Shown here one piece after another: positions 1-8,337 of a stretch of DNA of 64,000 bases. The stretch lies in contig NZ_OMPE01000007.1 in NCBI RefSeq assembly GCF_900312815.1, forward strand, positions 372,001 to 436,000. The letters are read 5' to 3'. This stretch comes from Aquimarina sp. AU474. GTDB taxonomy: Bacteria > Bacteroidota > Bacteroidia > Flavobacteriales > Flavobacteriaceae. The position numbers and the translations under genes are program-made. The first letter of the stretch is position 1, and each line of letters begins with the position of its first letter. The notes under the pieces were generated by a model, which was not told the DNA's origin, searched no databases, and saw nothing but the letters and a program-made list of their open reading frames with translations.

Positions 1-1
1 A

Positions 2-1021
2 AGAGCATTGGCCAAAAATAAAAACACACTTACGCAAAAGCTACATATTTTTGAACCACCTATAGGATATCAAGCAGCATATCAACAACCAACAGGTACA
101 CGTTTTGGAGGAGATGCATTGTACAGTGCCGAAAATCGTAAAAGCGGAGCACTTATTACATATTACCTTCAAGCAGAAGAAAAGAAAAAAAATGAGATTG
201 AAAAACCCGAAGAAAACGAAAATACTACTGATATAGAAGATGAAAATGATGATACTAAAGTTAAATGGGATTCTATTCGCTTAAAAGTATATAATGGCGA
301 CCGTTTAATACGGACTATTAAACAAAAGACGCCGGATTCTACTGGGTTACATAAGATTCGCTGGGGTATGGATGAAAAAGGAGTTAAAAACCCTTCTAGG
401 AAAATTGAAAAACAAAACAATGAACCTGGGGGAGTATCTGTAAAACCAGGAACATATACTTTGGTAATGGAGTACGGTGATCAGAAATCTAAGACAACAA
501 TCCAGATCAAATCTGATCCTAGATTACAAGTGTCTCAAAAAAATATTGATGAAGTGTATAGTGCTTCAAAAAATATTGAGAACATGAAACAAACTGTATA
601 CGATGCCGTTAAACAATTGGTAGAGAGCAAAGAAATCGCTTCAAAATATCAAAAAGAATTTAGAAAACTAGATAAAAAGAAATACAAAGATCAAATTAAA
701 CTATCTAAAGATATTTCTAAAAAAATTGATAGTGTAGTTGCATTTTATATTGGTAAAGAAGATAAGCGTCAAGGTATAACACGTAATCCCGAAGTAAATG
801 TTTCTCAACGCATTAGAAGTTCGGAATTTTACGTTTCAAGTCGCCAAAACGGTATAACTAATACCGAAACTGTGCTTCTTAAACAAGCAAAAGATGCGTT
901 ACAAGAAGCACTAGACGAGACTAATAATTTTTTTGAAAATGACTGGAAAGCATATCGTACTCAAATAGAACAAATGGATGTTTCGCCATTTAAAAAAACA
1001 GAACGTTTTAGTCTAAAATAA
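2..1021 (+). CDS. C-terminal part of a sortilin/BNR (VPS10-type) beta-propeller protein, 5' truncated by window
   Basis: The reading frame is open to the left edge, so the first in-frame TTG at position 8 is not a real start and the gene begins outside the window. What remains is the tail typical of large secreted Bacteroidetes VPS10/BNR-repeat 'glycosyl hydrolases': a FlgD-like beta-sandwich (Arg-Leu-x-Val-Tyr-Asn-Gly ... Thr-Tyr-Thr-Leu near residues 90-165), then a Lys/Glu-rich helical region and the ending FKKTERFSLK. An acidic stretch of Glu/Asp/Asn lies at residues 57-82. The family is extracytoplasmic, but no enzymatic activity can be assigned from this part. The family call rests on the tail alone. 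Confidence 0.65.
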   Translation, partial: RALAKNKNTLTQKLHIFEPPIGYQAAYQQPTGTRFGGDALYSAENRKSGALITYYLQAEEKKKNEIEKPEENENTTDIEDENDDTKVKWDSIRLKVYNGDRLIRTIKQKTPDSTGLHKIRWGMDEKGVKNPSRKIEKQNNEPGGVSVKPGTYTLVMEYGDQKSKTTIQIKSDPRLQVSQKNIDEVYSASKNIENMKQTVYDAVKQLVESKEIASKYQKEFRKLDKKKYKDQIKLSKDISKKIDSVVAFYIGKEDKRQGITRNPEVNVSQRIRSSEFYVSSRQNGITNTETVLLKQAKDALQEALDETNNFFENDWKAYRTQIEQMDVSPFKKTERFSLK

Positions 1022-1077
1022 ATAAGAAATATAACACACATTATAAAACTATATTCTATTTCAATTATTAATTCAAT

Positions 1078-1764
1078 ATGTTACAGAAAAGATTTTTAAG
1101 CATCCTTATTTTTTTACTAGCCATTAATGTCAATTCTCAAGAAACAGGTGAGGATGAGTTTGGTGCGTGGTATATGTATTTTGGTACAAATAGAATCACA
1201 GAACAATTAAGTATTCATTCTGAAGCTCAATTTCGTTTTTATGAAACCACCTCATCATTTAATCAATTACTATTAAGAACAGGGTTAAACTATCATATCA
1301 ATGATAATGCTATTGCTACTTTTGGATATGGATACATAAGTACTGATGGTACTTTCGAAGATTTCCCAAATGAAGAAAACACCAATGAACATCGAATATT
1401 TGAACAATTTATTTTAAAGAATAAAGTCGGCAAATTTAAATTCGAACATCGTTATCGATTAGAACAAAGATTTATCAGTTCACCTATTGATGATTTCACT
1501 GAACATCGTGCTCGTTACCGTTTACAACTTACTTATCCTATTGATGATAAATGGTTTTTGAATGCATATGATGAAGTATTTATCAATTTGCAAGAACCCA
1601 TTTTTGGTCAAAATAGATTGTATGGTGCCATAGGATATAATGTGAAAAGTAATTTTAGTATCCAATTGGGATACCTTAAAAATCACTTTACCGGTATAAA
1701 TTTTGACAGGTTGCAGTTAGGAGTAATTTATAATACCGACTTTAGAAAAAAAGAAACTAAATAA
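1078..1764 (+). CDS. DUF2490 family outer-membrane barrel protein
   Basis: This 228-residue protein has an N-terminal signal peptide (hydrophobic stretch ending VNSQ) and then alternating aromatic/polar beta strands with the DUF2490 features: an FGAWYMYFGTNRI-like start, LLLRTGLNYHI, a Phe-Glu-His-Arg-Tyr-Arg strand, and a final strand of the LQLGVIYNTDF type. The family is predicted to form a small outer-membrane beta-barrel of unknown substrate. It overlaps the next gene by one base (TAATG), so the two are probably translated together. Family identity is fairly clear, while function is unknown. Confidence 0.8.
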   Translation: MLQKRFLSILIFLLAINVNSQETGEDEFGAWYMYFGTNRITEQLSIHSEAQFRFYETTSSFNQLLLRTGLNYHINDNAIATFGYGYISTDGTFEDFPNEENTNEHRIFEQFILKNKVGKFKFEHRYRLEQRFISSPIDDFTEHRARYRLQLTYPIDDKWFLNAYDEVFINLQEPIFGQNRLYGAIGYNVKSNFSIQLGYLKNHFTGINFDRLQLGVIYNTDFRKKETK

Positions 1765-2336
1765 TGTCAATTTCAATAGAGAACAATCCTGCCCTACTAC
1801 TTATAGATATTCAAAAAGGTTTTGAGAATATAAAATACTGGGGAGGAGAACGAAATAACCCTGGTGCCGAACAAAATATGGAAACTATTCTCAAATTATG
1901 GAGAAAAAGAGAATTACCCGTTTTTCATATCAAACATTGTTCAACCGATCCTATTTCTCCATTATCCAAAAAAAATCCTGGAAATGATTTTCAGGATTTT
2001 AATACTCCATTAGCTAATGAACCTATCATCGAAAAAGATGTTAACAGTGCATTTATAGGTACAGATCTCCAACAGCAATTAAACGATCATAATATCAACA
2101 CGCTAGTTATAGTCGGGTTGACCACTGATCATTGTGTATCTACCACAACTAGAATGGCTGGTAATTTTGGATTTAATACTTTTTTAATAGAAGATGCTGT
2201 GGCTACATTTAATAAGGTAGGTGCTAATGGCCAAGAATATAGCGCCCAATTAATTCATGATACTGCCATAGCTAGTTTAAAAGATGAATTTGCAACGGTT
2301 ATCTCTACAAATAATATTATTGATTTGATCTCTTAA
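1764..2336 (+). CDS. Isochorismatase-like cysteine hydrolase
   Basis: This 190-residue protein has the isochorismatase-like Rossmann fold. It starts with the ALLLIDIQKGF motif, whose Asp is the catalytic aspartate. It has the conserved Lys in the central strand region (EKDVNSAF) and the nucleophile-containing motif GLTTDHCVSTTTR, whose Cys is the expected nucleophile. It ends with a typical helix. Family members hydrolyse amides such as nicotinamide or ureido compounds, and the substrate cannot be chosen here. Its start codon overlaps the stop of the DUF2490 gene by one base, indicating one transcript. No signal peptide is seen, so it should be cytoplasmic. Confidence 0.85.
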   Translation: MSISIENNPALLLIDIQKGFENIKYWGGERNNPGAEQNMETILKLWRKRELPVFHIKHCSTDPISPLSKKNPGNDFQDFNTPLANEPIIEKDVNSAFIGTDLQQQLNDHNINTLVIVGLTTDHCVSTTTRMAGNFGFNTFLIEDAVATFNKVGANGQEYSAQLIHDTAIASLKDEFATVISTNNIIDLIS

Positions 2337-2375
2337 TAGATCTCTAATCCTTAAAAAAACATATTAATTAAGTGA

Positions 2376-3479
2376 TTAGGGTACTTTTTTAACGTACTCT
2401 ATCGGCGTCATCGATGTGTATTTTTTAAAAGCTCTATAAAAACTAGTCTTGCTACTAAAACCGCATTCTTGTCCTATAGCTTGCACTGATAGTTTCTCTA
2501 TAGCCCCAGAACCTAACATATCCTTTGCTTTGCGAATACGATGTTGATTTATCAAATCATAAAAGCTAGAATTCATTTTTTCATTAAGAACCTGAGAAAT
2601 ATGATGTGATGGTATATCGAGGCTATTTGCCATATCTGCAATTTTAAGATCGGGGTCTAAGTATTTTTTATCTTCTTCAAAAAATGCATGTATTAGATTT
2701 TGAATGTTTTGTGATTGCTTATCTGATAATGGAGAAGTCTTATACTTTTTACCTTCTAAAACCGGTAATACTTGTTTAATATCTACGATCCAATACCCAA
2801 GTAAGAGTATTGTGATTGACATTAATCCCGCCAAAACTATCTCTGTAGTAATCGCCGAAGCTCCTGCTAATAAAAACCCGGTTTGTAATACAATTTCTGC
2901 AAAAGACAAAACAATTAGTAGTATACTAAACCTTTTCAATAAGACACTGTTTTTTTTATCTCTTTTATGCACTAATACTAATGCCATACTACTGTAAACC
3001 AATAACAAAACCAAATGCAAACTTGCTTGTAACCAATCTGAAAAAGCAACTGGTCCGTTAGGTAATATTTCATAATAGTATGTAATAATCTCTAGCTTTT
3101 CTTGCGCACTATCAACATATCTTGGAAGAAAAAAAATTAACATTGCCAGAAACGGAAAAATATGTATTCCATCTATTTTTTTTAATCTAAAAGAAACCTC
3201 ACCATAACTATGAACAAACAAATAAAAACAAGGTCCTACCAAAAACAATAGCGGGTATCCAATACCAAATAAATTAGGCCACTGTTTAATGAGTTGAGTT
3301 GTAAATAATAAATATGTAAAAAGATGTTGTATCAATCCAAAAAGAGCAATTGCCAAAAAAAAACGAGATCTATAGAGTGAAGTACTTTTTAAAACTATTA
3401 AAATAACAAAAAGACCTATTAAAATTATACCTCCTAACAAAAAGGTAATTACAAAAGAAAAAGACTCTATACTATTCAT
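2376..3479 (-). CDS. AraC-family regulator with N-terminal multi-pass membrane domain
   Basis: This 367-residue protein has about seven hydrophobic segments over residues 8-235, followed by a cytoplasmic AraC/XylS-type double helix-turn-helix over about 255-365. The C-terminal signature (AIGQECGFSSKTSFYRAFKKYTSMTPIEY) is intact. Membrane-anchored AraC regulators of this build are common in Bacteroidetes and probably sense an envelope or lipophilic signal; this ligand is unknown. It is divergent from the SRPBCC gene at 3627, with 147 bp between them that could hold shared promoters, so that gene is a plausible target (inference). Confidence 0.85.
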   Translation of the reverse strand: MNSIESFSFVITFLLGGIILIGLFVILIVLKSTSLYRSRFFLAIALFGLIQHLFTYLLFTTQLIKQWPNLFGIGYPLLFLVGPCFYLFVHSYGEVSFRLKKIDGIHIFPFLAMLIFFLPRYVDSAQEKLEIITYYYEILPNGPVAFSDWLQASLHLVLLLVYSSMALVLVHKRDKKNSVLLKRFSILLIVLSFAEIVLQTGFLLAGASAITTEIVLAGLMSITILLLGYWIVDIKQVLPVLEGKKYKTSPLSDKQSQNIQNLIHAFFEEDKKYLDPDLKIADMANSLDIPSHHISQVLNEKMNSSFYDLINQHRIRKAKDMLGSGAIEKLSVQAIGQECGFSSKTSFYRAFKKYTSMTPIEYVKKVP

Positions 3480-3626
3480 AGTATAAAAATAGTGCTACTT
3501 AATTAAATGGGAAACACAATCAAATAAGAATCTACCAAAAAAGAGTATCAATTAATTAAGAGCTCCCTATTCACAACAGTTCACGTAATTTTCTTGGGTA
3601 CTTTTATGTCATAAAAACATACAATT

Positions 3627-4202
3627 ATGACACGAAAAATTTTAAAAGGATTAGCATTATTTTTAGTATTAGACATCGTTCTTTTATTAATCTACGGGTT
3701 TGTACAGTATCCAAAAGCCAAAGGAGAACAACACTTTGTTGCCGAGCGCATCATTTATGCCCCCAAAGATCACGTTTGGGAAATTATCGCTGATGTAGGA
3801 AATTATCATGAAGTTACAGCCTCAAACATACATCATGTAGAAATTGTCGAAGGGCAAGGTTTAGGTATGAAACGTGTATGTAGTGCTCCAGATGGTAGTA
3901 GTTGGGAAGAAACCTGTACGGTATGGAAACCAGGTAAAGAGTTTCAATTTAAAGTAGATACTCAAAAAGAAGATTACCCTTTTCCTTTAAAATCATTATC
4001 TGGCTCCTGGATAGTCGAAACCGTAAGCCCTTTACAAACAAGATTGTTATTAGATTTTACTTATGAATTCAAAAGTCCTTTTTTAAGTGGATATTTCCTT
4101 TCATTGGGCATGAAACAAGCTAAAAGAGATACCGAATACTTATTAGATAATTGGCAAAGACTAGCCGAAAGTAAAAGTCAAATTTCAAAATCTACATTAT
4201 GA
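3627..4202 (+). CDS. SRPBCC (START-like) family protein with N-terminal membrane anchor
   Basis: This 191-residue protein has one hydrophobic helix at residues 7-26, then a polyketide cyclase/SRPBCC-like helix-grip domain. The domain features seen are an opening strand FVAERIIYAPKDHVWEIIADVGNYHEV, the strand with GMKRVCSAPDGSSWEETCT, and a long C-terminal helix. Such domains bind hydrophobic ligands. The stop overlaps the next ORF by four bases (ATGA-type junction), so the two genes are probably an operon, divergent from the membrane AraC regulator. The ligand and role are unknown. Confidence 0.8.
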   Translation: MTRKILKGLALFLVLDIVLLLIYGFVQYPKAKGEQHFVAERIIYAPKDHVWEIIADVGNYHEVTASNIHHVEIVEGQGLGMKRVCSAPDGSSWEETCTVWKPGKEFQFKVDTQKEDYPFPLKSLSGSWIVETVSPLQTRLLLDFTYEFKSPFLSGYFLSLGMKQAKRDTEYLLDNWQRLAESKSQISKSTL

Positions 4203-4729
4203 AAACAATAATTATAAACATTTCTATTTTTCTATTTACTATTATTTCTTTCGCCCAGCCAAAAGTTCCTGATTGGTTCATTAAAAATATGGAACAATCG
4301 ATCGGTACATGGGTTACCAGTAACGATATGTATAAGAATAAAAACGAGCCTTTTGATGCATATGAAATGCAATGGGAATGGGGCGTGGGAAAACAAAGTA
4401 TAACCGGGAAATTATACGGGCTTATAGCCAACAAAAGGCAAGGTTTTTTTTGGGAGTTTAGACAATATTGGGATGTAAAAAAACATCAGGGTACTATAGT
4501 GCAATATGGCGGTGATGGCTCCATAGGAATAGGCCCTTTGGTTATGAAAAAAGATCAATTTTTTGAATTAATCCAAGAGTTTGTATCTCCAAAAGGAGAA
4601 AAAACAACTCACGGTCATCGATCTAGTTTTAAAAAAGGTAAATTGACTACTACCTCTTATGGTATCTCTACAAATGGTAAGTGGACAGAAAACCGAACAT
4701 ACGAATGGAGTAATATTAAAAATGATTAA
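4199..4729 (+). CDS. Secreted hypothetical protein (DUF1579/lipocalin-like fold possible)
   Basis: This 176-residue protein begins with a clear signal peptide (MKTIIINISIFLFTIISFAQ). The mature part is rich in beta strands with Trp and Gly (IGTWVTSND, EMQWEWGVGKQSI, FFWEFRQYW, TENRTYEWSN), which resembles DUF1579 or lipocalin-like ligand-binding proteins. I do not recognise it firmly. The four-base overlap with the SRPBCC gene implies translational coupling. It is followed by a strong hairpin between the convergent genes. It probably acts in the periplasm. Confidence 0.7.
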   Translation: MKTIIINISIFLFTIISFAQPKVPDWFIKNMEQSIGTWVTSNDMYKNKNEPFDAYEMQWEWGVGKQSITGKLYGLIANKRQGFFWEFRQYWDVKKHQGTIVQYGGDGSIGIGPLVMKKDQFFELIQEFVSPKGEKTTHGHRSSFKKGKLTTTSYGISTNGKWTENRTYEWSNIKND

Positions 4730-4742
4730 CATTAAATCTACA

Positions 4743-4776
4743 TGTACAGGCTTATATACATATATAAGCCTGTACA
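4743..4776. terminator. Long hairpin between convergent genes
   Basis: Inverted repeat with 16-base perfectly complementary arms (4743-4758 and 4761-4776, core TGTACAGGCTTATA) almost without a loop, so the physical stem is about 14 bp. It sits between the ends of the convergent genes at 4729 and 4783. No good U-tract follows on either strand, so it may be a 3'-end protecting structure rather than a classical intrinsic terminator. Confidence 0.6.
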
Positions 4777-4782
4777 ATAATA

Positions 4783-5805
4783 TTAATTATGTGATCGAAG
4801 CCATTTAAAGATATGTTCTGTTTCATAATTAATACTATGTCCTTCGTTTACTATTCGGTATTCAAAATTCTCTTTCTCATTTAATCTTTCTATTATTTGC
4901 TTAGCATGTGAAACTGGTACTACCTTATCATTTTTACCATGAATTAACAAAAGATGATTAGGGTAATTCTCAATAAAATGTATCGGCGAACTTTTAATCA
5001 TTTTTGCTCTAATCTCTTTAAGTGGTGCTTTTTTACTTAAAAATTGATATTTGTATTGTTTCTCATATCTGTTATACATTTTTTTTGAAAAAAAATCTGT
5101 TGGAGCTGCCATCGATATAACAGCATTAATACTATTGTCTCGTATTCCCATTAATAAGGCTACCGTTCCTCCTCTACTCGCTCCACTTACTACTATTCGT
5201 TTTTGATCAATCGCATTATATTCGGTTTTTGCTACTTCTAATAGGCGCAAGGCATCATCTGTCGCACCATCAAATGCATCTCCAAAAAAACCATCAGAAC
5301 AATATCGTCGGCCATTTGCAACTAATGCCTGCCCACGATATGAAGGAATGATAATAAAATAATTCTGTAGTCTTTTATATAAAGGCCCAAAATTTTGAAT
5401 ATCCACAACTGGATTAGATTGATCTAAACCATTTGCCCAAAGTAATGCGGGATAACTCTTAGAAGCGTCATAATTACTAGGTAATATTACTGCTCCATAA
5501 TGTTTAGTCTCATCTTTAAAATGCCGTATCACCACCAATACCCGCTCATAATAATATGCACTCTTATTTACGATCATATAATAATCACTTTGAGAAGAAA
5601 AGTCATTCCAAGAATTTACAATATTCGATAATTCTTCATTAGTACTAGGAGCATAAATATCGCTTAAAGCCATTTCATTATTGACATCAATCGTTTTGTA
5701 TGAGATTCTATTCTTACAATCGCAAATACTGCTTCTATAATATAAGATGCAGGCCAATAATAACAAACCACAAATCGAAAGGGCTATTTTAATTCTAGTG
5801 TTCAA
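4783..5805 (-). CDS. Alpha/beta hydrolase, prolyl-oligopeptidase-like (S9) family
   Basis: This 340-residue protein has an N-terminal hydrophobic helix (residues 6-23, ending in a Cys-rich region), so it is probably membrane-anchored or exported. The catalytic domain shows the nucleophile elbow GASRGG with Ser210, the acid in HGKNDKVVP (Asp293) and the histidine in NEGHSIN (His323). The substrate, peptide or ester, cannot be decided. The gene stands alone on the minus strand, convergent with the preceding secreted protein gene and divergent from the hydrolase-OsmC fusion at 5982. Confidence 0.85.
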   Translation of the reverse strand: MNTRIKIALSICGLLLLACILYYRSSICDCKNRISYKTIDVNNEMALSDIYAPSTNEELSNIVNSWNDFSSQSDYYMIVNKSAYYYERVLVVIRHFKDETKHYGAVILPSNYDASKSYPALLWANGLDQSNPVVDIQNFGPLYKRLQNYFIIIPSYRGQALVANGRRYCSDGFFGDAFDGATDDALRLLEVAKTEYNAIDQKRIVVSGASRGGTVALLMGIRDNSINAVISMAAPTDFFSKKMYNRYEKQYKYQFLSKKAPLKEIRAKMIKSSPIHFIENYPNHLLLIHGKNDKVVPVSHAKQIIERLNEKENFEYRIVNEGHSINYETEHIFKWLRSHN

Positions 5806-5981
5806 AATTATTTATTATATCAATCCTTAAAATAAGGAATTCTATATATATAAAAGTACAATTTCATGAAAATGTAGTTTCAATTTTAAGACACACAAAT
5901 AATTGAGTTTAACATATTTTTAATACTAGTAACGTTTATTTTAGAATAAAAAATTCGACATTACTAAAAAAAATTACATCT

Positions 5982-7193
5982 ATGAGTCTATCCAAAGTAA
6001 CCTTTACCAATGCCGAAGGTCAAACCCTATCTGGAAGATTAGAACTTCCGGCAGATCAACACCCTCATAATTATGTGTTATTTGCTCATTGTTTTACTTG
6101 TAACAAAAATTTGGGAGCTGTGAGAAATATTAGTAGAGGACTTACATCTAAAGGATTTGCGGTATTGCGATTTGATTTTACTGGCCTCGGAGAGAGCGAA
6201 GGTGATTTTGCGGATACTAATTTCTCTGGTAACGTAGAAGATCTCGTTGCAGCAGCCAATTTTTTAAAAGAAGAATATCAAGCCCCCACTTTGATTATAG
6301 GACATTCATTAGGTGGTGCTGCTTCTATTTTTGCCGCTTCAGAGATTGATTCCATTAAAGCCGTGGTCACAGTTGGAGCTCCATCTAACCCAAAGCATGT
6401 AAAGCACTTGCTAAAAAGTGGTTTAAGTGAAATCGAAGTTAGCGGTAAAGCAGTTGTAAATCTAAGTGGCAGAGATTTTACGATCAAAAAACAATTTATC
6501 GATGATTTGGAGACTAAATCATTACCTGATGTTGCCAAAAATCTTAATAAAGCAATTTTAGTAATGCATTCTCCTCAAGATACAACCGTAAGTATAGTTA
6601 ATGCCGAGGAGATTTATCATGCAGCTAAACACCCCAAAAGCTTCGTTACCCTTGATGGAGCCGATCATTTGTTAATGAGAAAAGAGGATTCTATATACGT
6701 TGGAAATGTTATTGCAGGATGGTCATCAAAGTATATTGATATTCCGGAGGTACAAAAAATAAATAGTAAACATGACGTGGTTGCCAGTTTGGGTAATGCC
6801 AAAGGGTATACCACACAAATGAAAATTGGAAATCATTATATGCTTGCCGATGAGCCTGAAAGTGTTGGTGGAAACGATTTTGGTCCTTCTCCATACGAAT
6901 TCGTATCCGCAGGATTATCTTCTTGTACAGCCATGACCATAAAAATGTATGTTGCGCGAAAAGGTTGGGACCTTCAAAATGTAGAGGTACACACTAGTTA
7001 TGGCAAAACCCATGCAGAAGATTGTGAAAATTGTGAAGACCCCACGGCAAAGATTGATACCTTTCAAAGAGAAATTAAATTAGAGGGTAATTTGGATGAA
7101 AAACAAATCGCCAGAATATTACAAATAGCAGACAAATGCCCAGTACATAAAACATTACATAGCGAGACGCAAGTGATCACAAAGCTGATTTAG
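5982..7193 (+). CDS. Bifunctional alpha/beta hydrolase - OsmC fusion protein
   Basis: This 403-residue protein carries two domains. Residues 1-255 are an alpha/beta hydrolase with GHSLGG (nucleophile Ser109), an acid in HSPQDTTV and a histidine in DGADHLLM. Residues 265-403 are an OsmC/Ohr peroxidase-like domain with the two reactive cysteines Cys315 (SSCTAM) and Cys386 (KCPVHKTL). The OsmC family reduces organic hydroperoxides with dithiol cofactors. The fused hydrolase may release or process the esterified substrate (inference). No signal peptide is seen, so it is cytoplasmic. It is monocistronic as far as can be seen. Confidence 0.9.
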   Translation: MSLSKVTFTNAEGQTLSGRLELPADQHPHNYVLFAHCFTCNKNLGAVRNISRGLTSKGFAVLRFDFTGLGESEGDFADTNFSGNVEDLVAAANFLKEEYQAPTLIIGHSLGGAASIFAASEIDSIKAVVTVGAPSNPKHVKHLLKSGLSEIEVSGKAVVNLSGRDFTIKKQFIDDLETKSLPDVAKNLNKAILVMHSPQDTTVSIVNAEEIYHAAKHPKSFVTLDGADHLLMRKEDSIYVGNVIAGWSSKYIDIPEVQKINSKHDVVASLGNAKGYTTQMKIGNHYMLADEPESVGGNDFGPSPYEFVSAGLSSCTAMTIKMYVARKGWDLQNVEVHTSYGKTHAEDCENCEDPTAKIDTFQREIKLEGNLDEKQIARILQIADKCPVHKTLHSETQVITKLI

Positions 7194-7284
7194 AAATCTG
7201 TGATTACTATTCTATTTTGGAATATCCGTCAATACAACATCGTATCGATATACAGTGTATATTGATGATCTTAAAGGTATTAAA

Positions 7285-7315
7285 TTGGATATACCTCAAT
7301 AAACATACATATTTG
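7285..7315 (+). promoter_or_regulatory. Candidate Bacteroidetes-type promoter for the VOC gene
   Basis: TTG at 7285-7287, a 20-base spacer and CATATTTG at 7308-7315 match the TTTG/TAnnTTTG consensus of the Bacteroidetes primary sigma factor, with one mismatch in the -7 box. It lies 44 bases upstream of the ATG at 7360. This is prediction from pattern only. Confidence 0.45.
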
Positions 7316-7359
7316 TAATAAAGAAACTAGTTTAATAGATATAAATAAAAAAAGTCCAT

Positions 7360-7731
7360 ATGAAATTAGGAGCGTTTTCAATAAGCCTTAGTGTCAAAGA
7401 CATTTTGGCTTCAAAAGAGTTTTATGAGACACTTGGGTTTAAAGTTTTTGCGGGTGATATTGAAAAAAACTACCTCATCATGAAAAATGAAAATTCATTG
7501 ATCGGGCTTTTTCAAGGAATGTTTGAGAATAATATTTTGACTTTTAACCCAGGATGGGATCAAAGTGCTAATCATCTCGAAAACTATGATGATGTTAGAG
7601 AGATTCAACAAAAACTCAAAGAAAAAAAGATCATGTTACAAACCGAAGCAGATCAAAGTAGTACAGGACCAGCAAGTTTAATGATTCTGGATCCAGATGG
7701 AAATACAATTTTGATTGATCAACATGTGTAA
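7360..7731 (+). CDS. VOC (glyoxalase/dioxygenase fold) family protein
   Basis: This 123-residue protein shows the vicinal oxygen chelate fold: the opening ISLSVKDILASKEFYETLGF, a central beta strand with LIGLFQGMF, and the closing MILDPDGNTILIDQ motif, whose family counterpart often carries a metal-ligand Glu. Here that position is not a clear Glu, so metal catalysis is uncertain. Small single-domain VOC proteins include lactoylglutathione lyase relatives and resistance proteins. This one cannot be assigned a substrate. Confidence 0.85.
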   Translation: MKLGAFSISLSVKDILASKEFYETLGFKVFAGDIEKNYLIMKNENSLIGLFQGMFENNILTFNPGWDQSANHLENYDDVREIQQKLKEKKIMLQTEADQSSTGPASLMILDPDGNTILIDQHV

Positions 7732-7837
7732 TTTGTTATAGAAATAAAAGAAAAACATCTCTAGACAACCATTTAAGAAAAACCAACGTCTATTATAATA
7801 TATGATGCTATATATAATAAACTGAAAATCTTAAGGT

Positions 7838-8263
7838 ATGACAGAGATTAAAAAAAAACCTAAAACGAGTGTTGTTTTATGTGCTATTGGTAGCGCTCTT
7901 TTACTAATTATGGCTTTATTTCACGGAAGTGGTTTTGTATATGTTAGTGAAGCTATTAAAAATTCAAATGCCGAAGAATTTCTAAAAGAAATAGTCCCCG
8001 TTTTATTTGCACACCCTTCTATCCACCTCATTAGTCTTACAACTTTTGGCATTTTAACCATTTTCTTGAACTATGATTATAAAAAAGTATCCATTACACT
8101 TTCTTCAATCATCATCATTGATGCTGTGCTGGCGTTTTATCTAGGAGGAATCATTCCTGGGATTCTATTAACTATTGCCGCCACATGCTTTATCCTTGTA
8201 AGTTTAGATTTAATTAAGAAAAAAGAAAATGTATCTAAAAAGGATTTTCCGTTCCCTAATTAA
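7838..8263 (+). CDS. Small integral membrane protein, hypothetical
   Basis: This 141-residue protein has about four hydrophobic segments (near residues 10-28, 47-67, 75-93 and 98-120) with positively charged ends (KKKPKTS at the N-terminus, IKKKENVSKKD at the C-terminus). I do not recognise a family. It is followed directly by a perfect inverted repeat that separates it from the convergent phosphatase gene. It may be cotranscribed with the VOC gene 106 bp upstream, but this is not shown. Confidence 0.7.
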   Translation: MTEIKKKPKTSVVLCAIGSALLLIMALFHGSGFVYVSEAIKNSNAEEFLKEIVPVLFAHPSIHLISLTTFGILTIFLNYDYKKVSITLSSIIIIDAVLAFYLGGIIPGILLTIAATCFILVSLDLIKKKENVSKKDFPFPN

Positions 8264-8264
8264 A

Positions 8265-8298
8265 AAGACCGTCAATTATAAATAAAATCAACGGTCTT
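8265..8298. terminator. Bidirectional terminator-like hairpin
   Basis: Perfect 8-bp arms AAGACCGT (8265-8272) and ACGGTCTT (8291-8298) surround an 18-base A/T-rich loop, placed between the convergent genes ending at 8263 and 8338. The U-tracts are short on both sides. Confidence 0.6.
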
Positions 8299-8337
8299 CT
8301 TGAAAAAGTATCTTTTTGAGATCTGTATAAACTCTAT

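Noticed and set aside
169-420. Minus-strand ORF of 83 codons
   Set aside because: It is antisense to the sortilin/BNR tail, low-complexity (Ser/Phe-rich from an acidic coding region) and has no family features.
4192-4434. Minus-strand 80-codon ORF over the secreted protein gene
   Set aside because: Fully overlaps a plus-strand gene with a signal peptide and operon context. No independent support.
7230-7262. Imperfect palindrome in front of the VOC gene
   Set aside because: Arms of about 10 bases with mismatches in AT-rich DNA and no U-tract. Could be chance.
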